This document shows positions 17,015 through 25,848 of a stretch of DNA of 64,000 nucleotides, piece by piece. How positions within the stretch are numbered: position 1 is the stretch's first letter; every line of letters begins with the position of its first letter. The DNA comes from Halanaerobacter jeridensis (GTDB lineage Bacteria > Bacillota > Halanaerobiia > Halobacteroidales > Halobacteroidaceae): positions 111,422 through 175,421 of the forward strand of contig NZ_JAFBDQ010000007.1 in NCBI RefSeq assembly GCF_016908315.1, written 5' to 3'. Made by a program: the position numbers and the translations under genes. The notes beneath the pieces were generated by a model, which did not search any database, was not told where the DNA came from, and saw only the letters and a program-made list of their open reading frames with translations.

Positions 17015-17278
17015 ATGGAATTATTAAAGGTAGCATCAAAATCAGATCCTAAAGCTGTAGCAGGAGCTTTAGCTGGAGTAATAAGAGAAGAAGGAACAGT
17101 AGAATTACAAGCAGTAGGTGCTGGAGCTTTAAATCAAGCTGTAAAAGCAATAGCTATTGCACGAGGTTATGTTGCTCCTAGTGGTGTGGATTTATATTGT
17201 ATTCCTGGTTTTGCGGATATTGAAATTGAAGGAGAAGAACGGACAGCTATTAAATTAATTATCAAATCAAGAGATTAA
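17015..17278 (+). CDS. spoVS: Stage V sporulation protein S
   Basis: 87 residues from ATG 17015 after GAGGAGG, the normal length of SpoVS (Alba-like fold). Characteristic blocks are LKVASKSDPKAVAGALAGV, AVGAGALNQAVKAIAIARGYVAPSGVDL and CIPGFADIEIEGEERTAIKL. In Bacillus it is needed for late sporulation steps and is widespread in spore formers. Upstream, AGGAACT and GAAGAATAA recall a sigma-H promoter, but their spacing is about three bases too long, so this is only suggestive. Confidence 0.92.
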   Translation: MELLKVASKSDPKAVAGALAGVIREEGTVELQAVGAGALNQAVKAIAIARGYVAPSGVDLYCIPGFADIEIEGEERTAIKLIIKSRD

Positions 17279-17374
17279 AATTGTAGTGATTACTTTAGCA
17301 GATGATATTTTAATATTAGATAAGCTAGAATTAATTTATTATCCCTCTGCTGATTGAGGAAAAGAGGTGTTATT

Positions 17375-18078
17375 ATGGGGGAAATAGAAGAGTTGAGAGA
17401 AGAAAATAAAAGATTAAAGGAAAAAATAAAATCCTTGCAAGAAGAAAATGATTTAGTAAAGAGAAAGTCATAGATACTGGAATTCCTCCTGAAGAGCAAG
17501 AATATGTTTTCGGATCTTTTAATCAGCAATCTAGTACAACTGAGCAGGGGACAGGCTTAGGGTTAGCAATTACTAAGCGATTAACTGAAATGATGAATGG
17601 TAAAATTAATTTAGAGAGTGAAGTAGGAGAGGGTAGTATATTTGAAATAGAGTTTAATAGGGTTGAATATGAGCAGAAACGAGAAACAGATTCTAAAGAT
17701 AAATCAATTGATCAAGAGGTAGAATTTAATTCTGCTCAGATTTTAGTTGTTGATGATATTGCTTCTAATAGAAAATTACTAACCTCTATTTTAAAAGAAG
17801 AAAATTTAGAATCAGTAACTGCTTCTAATGGAGCAGAAGCGATAGAGTTGGCTAAAGAGCAGAAGTTTGATTTGATTTTAATGGATTTAAAGATGCCTGA
17901 AGTTGATGGATATCAAGCTTTAACCCAAATCAAAGAAGAAGGATTAAATCAATCTACTCCAGTGTTAGTTTTGACTGCTTCAGTAACTAAAGAAGAAATT
18001 AAAGAGGTTAATGATGTTGAATTTGATGCCTTTTTATCTAAGCCAATCAAAAGGGAGGTTGAAGCAGTTGCAAAATAA
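17375..18078 (+). pseudogene. Hybrid histidine kinase/response regulator with an internal deletion
   Basis: ATG 17375 opens a 32-residue Glu/Lys-rich coiled coil that ends at TAG 17471. In the frame beginning 17467 the sequence continues VIDTGIPPEEQEYVFGSFNQ and GTGLGLAITKRLTEMM. This is the G1 to G2 half of a HATPase_c domain, lacking the sensor, the HisKA region and the N box. A receiver domain follows (about 17735-18070). It is complete: acidic pair in VVDD, phospho-acceptor Asp in LILMDLKMPEVDG, Thr in LVLTASV and Lys in LSKP. A deletion with frameshift at about 17460-17470 explains the structure. ATG 17590 could still make a 162-residue protein, mostly receiver. Confidence 0.75.
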
Positions 18079-18125
18079 TAATGTAAAATTATTCAAATCA
18101 AGGTAAAAAACTTTTTAATTTGTTG

Positions 18126-18153
18126 CCTAAATATAGGGTAACCTATATTTAGG
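18126..18153. promoter_or_regulatory. Perfect 12-bp hairpin overlapping a ribosome binding site
   Basis: CCTAAATATAGG (18126-18137) and CCTATATTTAGG (18142-18153) pair exactly around GTAA. The last three bases of the right arm begin the AGGAGG ribosome binding site (18151-18156) of the 41-aa ORF. Folding could hide that site, or the palindrome could be an operator. Confidence 0.6.
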
Positions 18154-18163
18154 AGGTGATAGA

Positions 18164-18289
18164 ATGAAATATTTTAAAAGCTATAAAAAATCAATCCCAA
18201 ATATTAAAAAGGAGGGTGGTGAAAATCCTGCTTATAGCAAAGACTATGTATATTCTAGATACAGGAAAAGGTTGTTGGAAATCGCTTAA
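18164..18289 (+). CDS. 41-residue basic small protein
   Basis: ATG 18164 lies 7 bases after AGGAGG (18151-18156), one of the strongest ribosome binding sites in this part of the window; the frame ends in TAA 18287-18289. The peptide is rich in Lys, Arg and Tyr (MKYFKSYKKSIPNIKKEGG at the start, RYRKRLLEIA at the end). No family is recognised. Its second half overlaps the left arm of an inverted repeat, so it might belong to a small mobile element or be a chance frame. Confidence 0.4.
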   Translation: MKYFKSYKKSIPNIKKEGGENPAYSKDYVYSRYRKRLLEIA

Positions 18290-18539
18290 TAATTATAACC
18301 TGATAAAAAGAATCAATTTTCAAATAGCTTATATAGGGCAAAGCACCACGTAGAGAAAGGACTTTGCCTAGAATGTAAATTTAGGGACAGGTAACACTTG
18401 TATCTTTCTAGCACCTTGATATTTTAGATATTAAGGGCAGTAGTGAAGATTATAATCAAGCGATTATACCTAACACAATCTAATCCTGTATGATTGTGGT
18501 CTATGTATATTTTTGCATAGATTTTTATAAGCAGGATTT
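18223..18539. repeat. 14-bp inverted repeats enclosing about 290 bp
   Basis: AAATCCTGCTTATA (18223-18236) is the exact reverse complement of TATAAGCAGGATTT (18526-18539). Inside lie GGCAAAG/CTTTGCC near 18338-18373 and a direct repeat of CTATGTATATT (near 18244 and 18501). No transposase frame is present. This may be a non-autonomous element or a long structured RNA. I see no gene between 18290 and 18640. Confidence 0.4.
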
Positions 18540-18640
18540 ATTTGAATTATTAAGGAACTATTTATCTACTGAAAGAAGAGAAGAATGACTATTAGATTTA
18601 CAAATTTTGATATTATTTAAAAATGAAAATTGATTTTAGT

Positions 18641-18681
18641 TTAAGCCCATTATTAATAATGGGCTTAATTATTTTTTTTGA
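18641..18681. terminator. Palindromic terminator
   Basis: TTAAGCCCATTATT and AATAATGGGCTTAA form a perfect 28-base palindrome followed by TTATTTTTTTT. Confidence 0.8.
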
Positions 18682-18807
18682 ATATTTTAATTGAATATTT
18701 CAATTAAAAGTTAAAAAATAGATAGTTAACTAAATTGAGAAATAAATTAATATATAATATATTTTGACTTAATTTGTAAAAAAATAAAGGAAATTAAGAT
18801 TTTTTAA

Positions 18808-19008
18808 GGAAATAATAAAATAGAATCGTTAATCAAATATCAAAAAATACTTAATTATTATGTTGTAGATCATAATGAGCGAATTATGAAGTTGACAAAA
18901 AAGTTTTCTGAAAGATTTAATTTATCAGTTAAAGATAAAGGAAGAATATTTAAAAATTTATTTACCCCTAAAGTAGTAAATATGTTTCAAAAAGTTGAAA
19001 ATAATTAA
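18808..19008 (+). pseudogene. Short fragment resembling the start of an HD/HD-GYP domain
   Basis: An open frame without a usual start codon reads IESLIKYQKILNYY, then VVDHNERIMKLTKKFSERFN, then LSVKDKGRIFKN, and stops at 19006. The block DHNERIMKLTKKFSERFNLS looks like the 'H..rV..ls..ia..lgLs' segment that opens HD-GYP domains, but the HD and GYP motifs are absent. AAGGA lies before an ATA codon that may once have been ATG. It sits just upstream of the EAL-HDOD gene. Identity is tentative. Confidence 0.3.
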
Positions 19009-19044
19009 ATAATATTATATTTAATTTTGGTAGGAGGGATAAAA

Positions 19045-20259
19045 TTGGAATCTTATGTAGCAAGACAACCTATTTTCGATCAAAATAAAGAAGTATATGC
19101 GTATGAATTATTATATAGAGGTGCAGGTGATAATATTAACAAGGATTTTGATGGTGATGATGCTACTTCTGAAGTTTTAACTAACACTTTCAGCAATATC
19201 GGGATTGAAACTATTACCAAAGGAAAAAAAGCTTTTATAAATTTCACGTCTAATTTATTGGAAAAAGAAATACATAGTTTGTTTGATGATGATATTTTAG
19301 TAGTAGAAATATTAGAAGATGTAAAAATCACTAAAGAAGTTGTTAAAACTTGTTGTAATATGAAAAAAGAAGATTATATTATAGCGTTAGATGATTTTGT
19401 TTTTGATTCTAGTTATAGGCCATTATTAAAAATTGCTGACATTATAAAAGTTGATTTTTTAATCACCTCTAAACAAGAAAGAAAAGATATTGTTGATTTA
19501 GCAAATAATTATAATATTAAACTATTAGCAGAAAAAGTAGAAACTAAAAAAGAATTTAAAGAAGCAAAAAAGATGGGGTATAATTATTTTCAAGGTTATT
19601 TTTTCGAAAAGCCAGAGATATTAGAAGGAAAAGATTTACCAGTTTATCCGACTAATTATTTTCAAGGTTTAAATTAATTAAATAAAGATACACCTGATTT
19701 TGATAAAATAGCTAAAATAATTAAGCAAGATATGTCCCTTTCTTATAAATTATTGAGTATTATAAATTCAGCTGCTTTTAGTTTTAGTCAAGAAATAGAG
19801 TCAATTAAACATGCAATAGTACTTTTAGGAATTGAAGAGGTGAAGAAATGGTTTGATTTAGTAGTTGTTAAAGAGTTAGCTGATGATAAACCTAAAGAAA
19901 TTATTAGACAATCGTTAATTCGAGCTCGGATGTCTGAACTTTTAGGTCAAAAATCAAATTGTGGGCTGGAAAATTCAAAGTTATTTATGATGGGGTTATT
20001 TTCTATGATTGATGTTTTGATGGGTAGAAATTTAGAAGAGGTATTAAGTGAATTACCACTTGCTAAAGATATTAAAGATGCTTTATTAGGAAAGAAAGTT
20101 GTTTTGAATAACTTCTATCAATTAGTTATTTCTTATGAAGAGGGAGAATGGGAAAAAGTTAATCTTTTTATTGATAAATTAGGTTTAAATAAAGAATTAG
20201 TTAGTGATGCCTTTTTAGAGGCAATAGATTGGACAGAAGAAATATTAAAATCCACATAA
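19045..20259 (+). pseudogene. EAL-HDOD signalling protein split by one in-frame TAA
   Basis: TTG 19045 follows AGGAGGG. Residues 1-210 form the degenerate EAL half: YVARQPIFDQNKEVYAYELL, AFINFTSNLLEK, IVKVDFL-like region and FQGYFFEKPEIL. TAA at 19675-19677 then interrupts. The same frame continues LNKDTPDFDKIAKIIKQD and the HDOD start MSLSYKLLSIINSAAFSFSQ without gap or shift, ending at 20259. Relatives (YuxH-like) are single proteins of about 400 residues, the length obtained if the stop is ignored. The EAL half has YELLYR where catalytic enzymes have E-A/V-L, so it probably senses rather than degrades c-di-GMP. A 175-residue HDOD piece could restart at ATG 19732. Confidence 0.8.
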
Positions 20260-20358
20260 GAATTGTTATAAATGGCTTAAATATACAAAGACTAATTGAC
20301 AAATTTAAAATATAGAGTCCCTTTAGATTTTTAAATTTCTTCGGAGGAGGAGATAAAA

Positions 20359-20661
20359 GTGAATCAGTGTCCCTTATATCCCAAGTGTCCATTATCAGAT
20401 GAAATATTATCAACAGAAAATATTAAATTGATTAGAGAATATCTTGATATTCCTGGCGTGTTAACAAAAGAGGGGTTAACTAAATCATATAAAGATAAAT
20501 ATTGTGATGGAAATCATTCAAAATGTGCTCGATTTCAAGTTGCAAAAAATTTAGGTTTGGCATCTGTTCCAGATGATTTATTACCTCATCAAAATAATAA
20601 AGCTCAAAAAATAATAAAAAGGCAAAGTAAAAAATATTTTTATTGCTTAATGGAAGAATAG
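20359..20661 (+). CDS. Small four-cysteine protein, paralogue 1
   Basis: 100 residues from GTG 20359 after GGAGGAGGAG. Cysteines at 4, 10, 49 and 56 follow the pattern C-x5-C-P ... YC-x6-C-x-R-F. Other landmarks are LIREYLDIPGVLTKEGL and DLLPHQ. About half of it matches the gene at 21392 position by position, and the cysteine frame is shared with the gene at 26915. The four cysteines suggest a bound metal or Fe-S centre. It has no signal peptide. It stands between the EAL-HDOD and PAS genes, hinting at a link to signalling. Function unknown. Confidence 0.75.
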   Translation: MNQCPLYPKCPLSDEILSTENIKLIREYLDIPGVLTKEGLTKSYKDKYCDGNHSKCARFQVAKNLGLASVPDDLLPHQNNKAQKIIKRQSKKYFYCLMEE

Positions 20662-20713
20662 AATCTGATATATCACGATTCCAATCTTCTTTCCTATACC
20701 ATTTTTATATTTT

Positions 20714-20745
20714 GAACTGGTGGATTTTCCGCCGTTTTTTTTATT
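20714..20745 (+). terminator. Terminator after the first four-cysteine gene
   Basis: AACTGGTGGA and TCCGCCGTTT pair (one G-U) around TTT, followed by a long T run. It resembles the hairpin at 16783-16812 in sequence. Confidence 0.7.
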
Positions 20746-20903
20746 TTTTGACTATTTTTTTTATATTGAGAGGGCATCTGAGAATAAATAATTAAAGTAG
20801 TTATAATAAAAAAGGGGGCGCAAAACTAATAATTTAATAAAAAGAGGCGAATTTTATGTTTGAAAAAACAGATTTTTTATTTTGGTTTAATTTGTAAAAA
20901 AAT

Positions 20904-20932
20904 AAAGGATTATTGTGTTTTTTAGCGAATTT
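20904..20932 (+). promoter_or_regulatory. Sigma-H-type promoter upstream of the PAS gene
   Basis: AAAGGATTA (20904-20912), an 11-base spacer, then AGCGAATTT (20924-20932) fit the Bacillus sigma-H consensus RNAGGAWWW-N11-12-RNNGAATWW at every defined position. This would tie the PAS gene and the following four-cysteine gene to early sporulation or stationary phase. From 20662 to 20989 I see no gene apart from a weakly supported 13-codon frame. Confidence 0.55.
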
Positions 20933-20989
20933 ACATAATTAGAATTTAAATTCTGTCTTTATTATTTCATGATTATAGGGGTGATAAAT

Positions 20990-21367
20990 GTGAATGAAGA
21001 ATATTCCCAGATATTATTTGCAGAGGTGTTTAATGAATTAACTACTCCACTATTGGTTTTAAATGAAGATTTTGAAGTTACAGCATCTAATAGTCAATTT
21101 AAAGAGGAATATAAATATGATAGCCAAACTGTAGTTGATTTCACTAATTCAATATCTGCTAAAGATAGAACAAGAGTTCATAATGAGTTAGTACTCTTAT
21201 TTAATACTCCTAAAAACAAGTCTTATTTGACTGATGTTACGATTAAGAAATTCAATTATAATGTTAGAGTCGATATTGAGATTAAACTATTAACCAAAAC
21301 AGGCGAAGTATTAGTTATTATTGATGAAGGGATATTAGGAGATAGCAATACTCATATACCTCTATAA
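20990..21367 (+). CDS. Small single-domain PAS-like protein
   Basis: 125 residues from GTG 20990, 7 bases after GGGGTGA; an ATG at 20969 would translate that site. The body FNELTTPLLVLNEDFEVTAS and NSQFKEEYKY fits the start of a PAS fold, and FNYNVRVDIEIKLL with GEVLVIIDEG fits its final strands. There is no output domain, so it probably acts through a partner. The next gene, 24 bases on, is a four-cysteine protein, and the two are likely co-transcribed. Confidence 0.65.
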   Translation: MNEEYSQILFAEVFNELTTPLLVLNEDFEVTASNSQFKEEYKYDSQTVVDFTNSISAKDRTRVHNELVLLFNTPKNKSYLTDVTIKKFNYNVRVDIEIKLLTKTGEVLVIIDEGILGDSNTHIPL

Positions 21368-21391
21368 TTAAAATCATGAGGGGTGATTTTT

Positions 21392-21667
21392 ATGTCCATG
21401 TGCCCACTTTATTATAGGTGTCCTTTAGCAGATGAAATATTATTGGCTGATAATGTGGAATTAATAAAAGAGTATCTTAAAACTCCGGGAGTATTAACTA
21501 GTGAGGGATTAAGTGAATGCTATGAGAGTAAATATTGTAAATCTAATTATAGAGAATGTGCTCGATTTAATGTAATTAAAGAAGTAGGTTTTGATCACTT
21601 ACCTGAAGATTTATTGCCTCATCAAGAAATGAGATCCAATGAAATAATCGATGATGTATTAGAGTAA
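21392..21667 (+). CDS. Small four-cysteine protein, paralogue 2
   Basis: 91 residues from ATG 21392 after GAGGGGTGA. Cysteines at 4 and 10 (MSMCPLYYRCPLADEIL), then YC-x6-CARF, match paralogue 1 at 20359, as do LIKEYLKTPGVLTSEGL and DLLPHQ. With this start the first cysteine falls at residue 4, as in both other relatives, which supports the choice. Probable metal-binding cytosolic protein of unknown role, in an operon with the PAS gene. Confidence 0.75.
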   Translation: MSMCPLYYRCPLADEILLADNVELIKEYLKTPGVLTSEGLSECYESKYCKSNYRECARFNVIKEVGFDHLPEDLLPHQEMRSNEIIDDVLE

Positions 21668-21737
21668 ATAGACTAAAAAATACGTAATGTAATATTAATT
21701 TTATTTATTAATCATTCAAAATATAAAATTTCAATCT

Positions 21738-21767
21738 CACCCCTCTTATTTCTTAGAGGGGTGTTTA
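21738..21767 (+). terminator. Terminator after the PAS/four-cysteine pair
   Basis: CACCCCTCT (21738-21746) pairs with AGAGGGGTG (21755-21763) around TATTTCTT; the T-tract is short (TTTAATG). Confidence 0.7.
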
Positions 21768-21909
21768 ATGTGAAAAATAAAGGGAATTGATTATTTTTAA
21801 AGAATAATTAATTTTGTAATCTTTAGAAAAGGATAATTATATTTTTAAAAGAAAATAATCATAAGTAGGAAAATAAAAAAGATATCATCTAGAAGGAGAG
21901 ATATTATTA

Positions 21910-23289
21910 ATGGAAAAGTCAACTACAAAAAGAAATCCAACAATTAAAGAAGCGATATTTATATTACTAACTGTTATAGGAGTAATTCTACTGTGTCTTA
22001 GTAATGCTCTTGTGTTAGAAACGGCATTAGTTTTAGGGAGTATGACGGCAGCTTTATTTAGTATTTATTTGGGTTATAATTGGTCTGATATAGAGGGAGG
22101 ATTACTTGGAGGTATTCAGCATGGCTTGGGAGCGTGTATTATTCTTATAATTATTGGAATGGTAATTGCTACTTGGATTTTAGGAGGAACTATCCAAACG
22201 ATGTTATTTTATGGGCTTAAATTACTAACTCCTCCAATATTTTTACCAGTTAGCTTTTTATTAGGAACAATAGTTTCATTATTAATTGGTAGTTCTTTTG
22301 GTACAATTGCAACAATAGGTATAGTACTTATGGGAGTAGCTGAAGGACTTGGGATTCCAGCGCATATTACAGCTGGTGCTATAGTTTCAGGTGCTATTTT
22401 TGGTGACAAAATGTCTCCAATGTCAGATTCTACGAATTTAGCTGCAGCGATGAGTGGTACAGGATTATTTGAACATATCCGTTCGATGCTTTATGTTTCT
22501 ATTCCGACAGTTTCAATTAGTCTAGTTCTTTATGGGGTTATTGGTAAAATGCATCTTGCTAATAATGTTGATTTTGCTACTGTAGAAAAGATACTAAGCA
22601 ATTTACAAGCTAATTTTAATATTAGTTTATTAACTTTAATTCCACCTGTATTAATGATTATTTTATCTATGCTAAAAGTGCCAGCTATTGTTTCACTATC
22701 AGCTAGCTTTGTCACAGCCTCTGCTTTTGCTATGATTACCCAAGGGGCTAGTTTTGCTGAAATACTTGATATAGCGGCTAATGGTTATGTTTCAAATACA
22801 GGATATAAAATGATTGATAATCTGTTAACCCAAGGTGGTATTAATAATATGATGAGCACTGTTGCCATTATTATGGCAGGTACTGCTATGGGAGGTATCT
22901 TAGAGGAAAATGGTGTTTTAAATGTATTGCTGGAAGCGTTGATGGAATATATAGAGACACCAAGAGATTTAATTATCAGTACTCTTATCTCTGCTTATAT
23001 AATGTTGTTTGCTACTGGCGAGATGATGGTTTCGATGATAATTCCAGGGCGTACTTTAGAGCCTGCTTATAAGAGAATGAATATCAAGAATAATGTTTTA
23101 TCTCGAACCTTAGAAACATCAGCAACTTTAGGATGTGCTGTTTTACCTTGGGGAGTAGTTTCGGTTTATATTCAGAATGTGTTAGATGTTAGCCTTAAGT
23201 ATATACCTTATACTTTTTTAGCTTTTATTGCTCCAGTTATTACTTTGATTTATGCCTATACTGGTTTTGGACTTTTCAAAAGGGAATAG
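21910..23289 (+). CDS. nhaC: Na+/H+ antiporter, NhaC family
   Basis: 459 residues from ATG 21910 after AAGGAGAG. About a dozen hydrophobic segments. NhaC blocks include GMVIATWILGGTIQTMLFYG, LIGSSFGTIATIGIVLMGVA, GAIVSGAIFGDKMSPMSDST with membrane-buried acidic residues, and AGTAMGGILEENGVL. Such proteins expel Na+ (some exchange malate/lactate) across the cytoplasmic membrane and support pH and salt tolerance. It is a single-gene unit ending at a shared terminator with the convergent chemoreceptor. Confidence 0.88.
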   Translation: MEKSTTKRNPTIKEAIFILLTVIGVILLCLSNALVLETALVLGSMTAALFSIYLGYNWSDIEGGLLGGIQHGLGACIILIIIGMVIATWILGGTIQTMLFYGLKLLTPPIFLPVSFLLGTIVSLLIGSSFGTIATIGIVLMGVAEGLGIPAHITAGAIVSGAIFGDKMSPMSDSTNLAAAMSGTGLFEHIRSMLYVSIPTVSISLVLYGVIGKMHLANNVDFATVEKILSNLQANFNISLLTLIPPVLMIILSMLKVPAIVSLSASFVTASAFAMITQGASFAEILDIAANGYVSNTGYKMIDNLLTQGGINNMMSTVAIIMAGTAMGGILEENGVLNVLLEALMEYIETPRDLIISTLISAYIMLFATGEMMVSMIIPGRTLEPAYKRMNIKNNVLSRTLETSATLGCAVLPWGVVSVYIQNVLDVSLKYIPYTFLAFIAPVITLIYAYTGFGLFKRE

Positions 23290-23292
23290 AAA

Positions 23293-23328
23293 AAAATAAA
23301 GCTACCCATTTAGGTAGCTTTATTTTTC
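23293..23328. terminator. Bidirectional terminator between nhaC and the convergent chemoreceptor
   Basis: AAAATAAAGCTACC pairs with GGTAGCTTTATTTT around CATTTA, with A and T tracts on either side. It overlaps the stop codon of the minus-strand gene at 23320. Confidence 0.85.
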
Positions 23329-24660
23329 ACTTAAGTTTTCTAATTTTTGAGCCATTGTAGTTAATTCTTGCGAAGATTGAGCTATATCTTCTGACATGTT
23401 TTCAATTGATTCCGAACTATACATTAGTTCACTACTGTTACTATTCACTTTTTGAATTGAAGAAGTAATATCTTGGATTTGATTTAAATTATTGGACATG
23501 GCGTTCTTGATTTTTTGAAAGACTTGGCCAGTTTCTTCAATAGTTTGTTGTCCAGTTTCTGTTTTATCTTTTACACTTTTAATAATATTTAATCCTTTTT
23601 TAGATTTATTTTTTGTTCTTTCAATCAAGTTATCAATTTTTTCAGTAGCTTGAGCAGTTTGCTCTGCTAATTCTCTAATTTCATTAGCTACAACTGCAAA
23701 TCCTTTTCCAGCCTCCCCTGCTCTAGCTGCTTCTATACTTGCATTTAAAGATAAAAGATTAGTTTGTTCAGCTATATTATTTATTAGTTCTGTAATTTGT
23801 TCAATTTCTTGTGAATTATTGTCTAAGTCATTGATGATCATTACAGCATCTTGAACTTCATCATTAATATTTCTCATGCTTTTAATAGTAGTTTCGATAT
23901 TATTTTTTCCAGTTTTTATTTCACCAGTTGTATTTTTAGTTGCATTATTAATTTGTTTTGAGTTTTCAGATATTTGATTTATTTGTTGTACTATGCTTTT
24001 TAAATTATTATTATTATTTTGGATTGCACTACTACCTTCTTCAGCGTTGGCTGCTAATGTGTTGCTATAGTCTAATAATTCACCTGATAATTGATTGATT
24101 TTATCGAATACATTTTGTATTTTATTTGATATTTTTTCAGCCTTTTTCTTTTCTTTAACAGTGTCTTTAAGGTTTTGATTACTCCATTTAGTGCTGTAAT
24201 ATAATATGATTGGTACCCCCATAAACATACTCATTACATGAATGAAATCTGATATATTTCTATGAACTCCTACTATTCTGCTTGGATTGACCCAATAAGC
24301 TATAATAATAATTGTATTAAGGATACCAGAATACGATAGCATAAGTTTCTGGTCAAAGTAAAGAGAATTCAGTAATATTGTTAAAACATGGACCAAAAAA
24401 ATCTCGATCTTACCTTGCATGCTATAACTATAAACTATTCCTGCTATAGAAAAAGTTAAAGGTAATAATATAGACTGATATTCTTTATTTAGTGGCAAGA
24501 AAAAAATAATAGTTAAAGCAATTACAGCCGGAATGAGTATTTTCAATAAATTAATTAGATATTCTGTTCCATAAAGAGGTTTTGCTGTTACTAAAAATAA
24601 GGAATAAATGATTAAAATTAAATAAAAATTAAATTTTGTGGCTCGAGCTTTTGATTTCAT
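23320..24660 (-). CDS. Methyl-accepting chemotaxis protein without a periplasmic domain
   Basis: 446 residues. The start is ATG at 24658-24660 (minus strand), with GGAAGGTG just upstream; an earlier ATG near 24747 is unnecessary. The N-terminal 175 residues hold about six membrane segments with short loops and no extracellular sensor. A long coiled coil follows, with the chemoreceptor hairpin [20 protein letters not shown] and [19 protein letters not shown]. It would bind CheW/CheA in the cytoplasm. No che genes lie nearby. The multi-pass membrane part may sense a membrane-related signal. Confidence 0.87.
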   Translation of the reverse strand: MKSKARATKFNFYLILIIYSLFLVTAKPLYGTEYLINLLKILIPAVIALTIIFFLPLNKEYQSILLPLTFSIAGIVYSYSMQGKIEIFLVHVLTILLNSLYFDQKLMLSYSGILNTIIIIAYWVNPSRIVGVHRNISDFIHVMSMFMGVPIILYYSTKWSNQNLKDTVKEKKKAEKISNKIQNVFDKINQLSGELLDYSNTLAANAEEGSSAIQNNNNNLKSIVQQINQISENSKQINNATKNTTGEIKTGKNNIETTIKSMRNINDEVQDAVMIINDLDNNSQEIEQITELINNIAEQTNLLSLNASIEAARAGEAGKGFAVVANEIRELAEQTAQATEKIDNLIERTKNKSKKGLNIIKSVKDKTETGQQTIEETGQVFQKIKNAMSNNLNQIQDITSSIQKVNSNSSELMYSSESIENMSEDIAQSSQELTTMAQKLENLSEK

Positions 24661-24888
24661 TTTTACACCTTCCTGAAAATAAATTATTTTTGAAGTTAAT
24701 CCCATATTATTTTTTCTATAAAAAATAATTATTACCTTTAAAAACATTAAAAAACATAATAATATTAAATTTTATAAAATATCCTATTCAAAATATAAAA
24801 AAAGAAACTATTTATTTACTTTTTGACAAATAATAGTTATAATATAATCAACATTAATAATTGTTACTATTAGGAAAGGAGAATCATT

Positions 24889-25053
24889 ATGCAAGGGGTA
24901 GTAGAGAAGATAGAAGAAGAAAAAGAAAAGCTCAATCAAATATATAAAAATAATAACCATCAATTAGCGGAATCTCATATAGTAGCGCAAAGTAGACGAG
25001 TAGATGAATTAATTGTTGATGAATTAAAAAAACAATTAAAGAGAAGAAACTAA
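24889..25053 (+). CDS. Spo0E-like aspartyl-phosphate phosphatase
   Basis: 54 residues from ATG 24889 after AAAGGAG. The pattern fits Spo0E-family proteins: two helices, VEKIEEEKEKLNQIY and LAESHIVAQSRRVDELIVDE. The second carries the S-x-x-x-D-x-x-I core (usually SQxLDxLI). In Bacillus this family removes phosphate from Spo0A~P to delay sporulation. Short length and strong Glu/Lys content are normal. With SpoVS nearby it supports a spore-forming host. Confidence 0.7.
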   Translation: MQGVVEKIEEEKEKLNQIYKNNNHQLAESHIVAQSRRVDELIVDELKKQLKRRN

Positions 25054-25112
25054 TAGTAAATAATTAAGAAGGTTTTACATAGCTTTAAATTAATAGTAAT
25101 TATTTTCAGATT

Positions 25113-25138
25113 AACAACCCGTAGGGGTTGTTTTTTAA
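25113..25138 (+). terminator. Terminator after the Spo0E-like gene
   Basis: AACAACCC and GGGTTGTT pair around GTAG and are followed by six T. Confidence 0.85.
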
Positions 25139-25251
25139 TTAGTGAAGGTGATTTATACTTGATATAGAAATTATGATATAAATATAAAAATTGTATCTTA
25201 ATCAAAAGTAAGTTTAGTAAATAATTGTTAATTTTTAAAAGGAGTGAGTTT

Positions 25252-25815
25252 ATGACAACAATATTTTCTCAAACTAAAGAAGGAGCTGCAGCTTTTATTG
25301 ATGTAGAAACAACTGGATTAAGTAATCAAGATGAAATAGTAGAATTAGCCATATCTTTATTTCAATTTGATACTGATACGGGACAGATACTAAAAGTCGA
25401 AGATAGCTATTCTGGATTGCGTGAGCCTAGTATCAAAATTCCTCCTCAGGTGATTGATATTCACGGGATTACTAATCAAGATGTAAAAAATGAAAAATTA
25501 AATAAAGAGCAAATAGCAAAGATGATTGATGAAGCCCAAGTTTTAATAGCTCACAATGCTCAATTTGATAAAAGATTTGTTAGACAACTATTTCCGCAAG
25601 TAGATGACAAATTGTGGTTATGTTCAATGAGGGGGATTAATTGGAAAGGAAAAGGATTTGATTCTAAAGGATTGGAATATTTAATTAAAAAACATAATAT
25701 TTCTAAGATGCAGACGCACCGGGCCCAAGATGATGTTGATGTAGCTATTAAGTTATTAAAGCAAAAAAACAAAAAAGGTCAACCTTATTTTTATGAATTA
25801 ATCCAAAAGGATTAG
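25252..25815 (+). CDS. DEDDh 3'-5' exonuclease, DNA polymerase III epsilon-like
   Basis: 187 residues from ATG 25252 after AAAAGGAGTGAG; an earlier in-frame start at 25225 lies before this site. The three exonuclease motifs are FIDVETTGL (Asp, Glu), IAHNAQFDKRF (Asp) and HRAQDDVDVA (His, Asp). PQVIDIHGIT is the usual helper segment. It is a stand-alone proofreading-type nuclease. Neighbours give no hint of a special role. Confidence 0.88.
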   Translation: MTTIFSQTKEGAAAFIDVETTGLSNQDEIVELAISLFQFDTDTGQILKVEDSYSGLREPSIKIPPQVIDIHGITNQDVKNEKLNKEQIAKMIDEAQVLIAHNAQFDKRFVRQLFPQVDDKLWLCSMRGINWKGKGFDSKGLEYLIKKHNISKMQTHRAQDDVDVAIKLLKQKNKKGQPYFYELIQKD

Positions 25816-25848
25816 AAGGAATAATTAGTTGTGAGGTGAAAAAAGCCA

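Noticed and set aside
20856..20897. 13-codon frame MFEKTDFLFWFNL
   Set aside because: Too short, weak ribosome binding site and no context; not supported as a gene.
23320..24747. Longer chemoreceptor frame from 24747
   Set aside because: The extra N-terminal part has no family similarity, and a good ribosome binding site precedes the ATG at 24660.
24823..24848. TTGACA and TATAAT before the Spo0E-like gene
   Set aside because: Spacings are 9 or 14 bases, not near 17, so it was not listed as a promoter.
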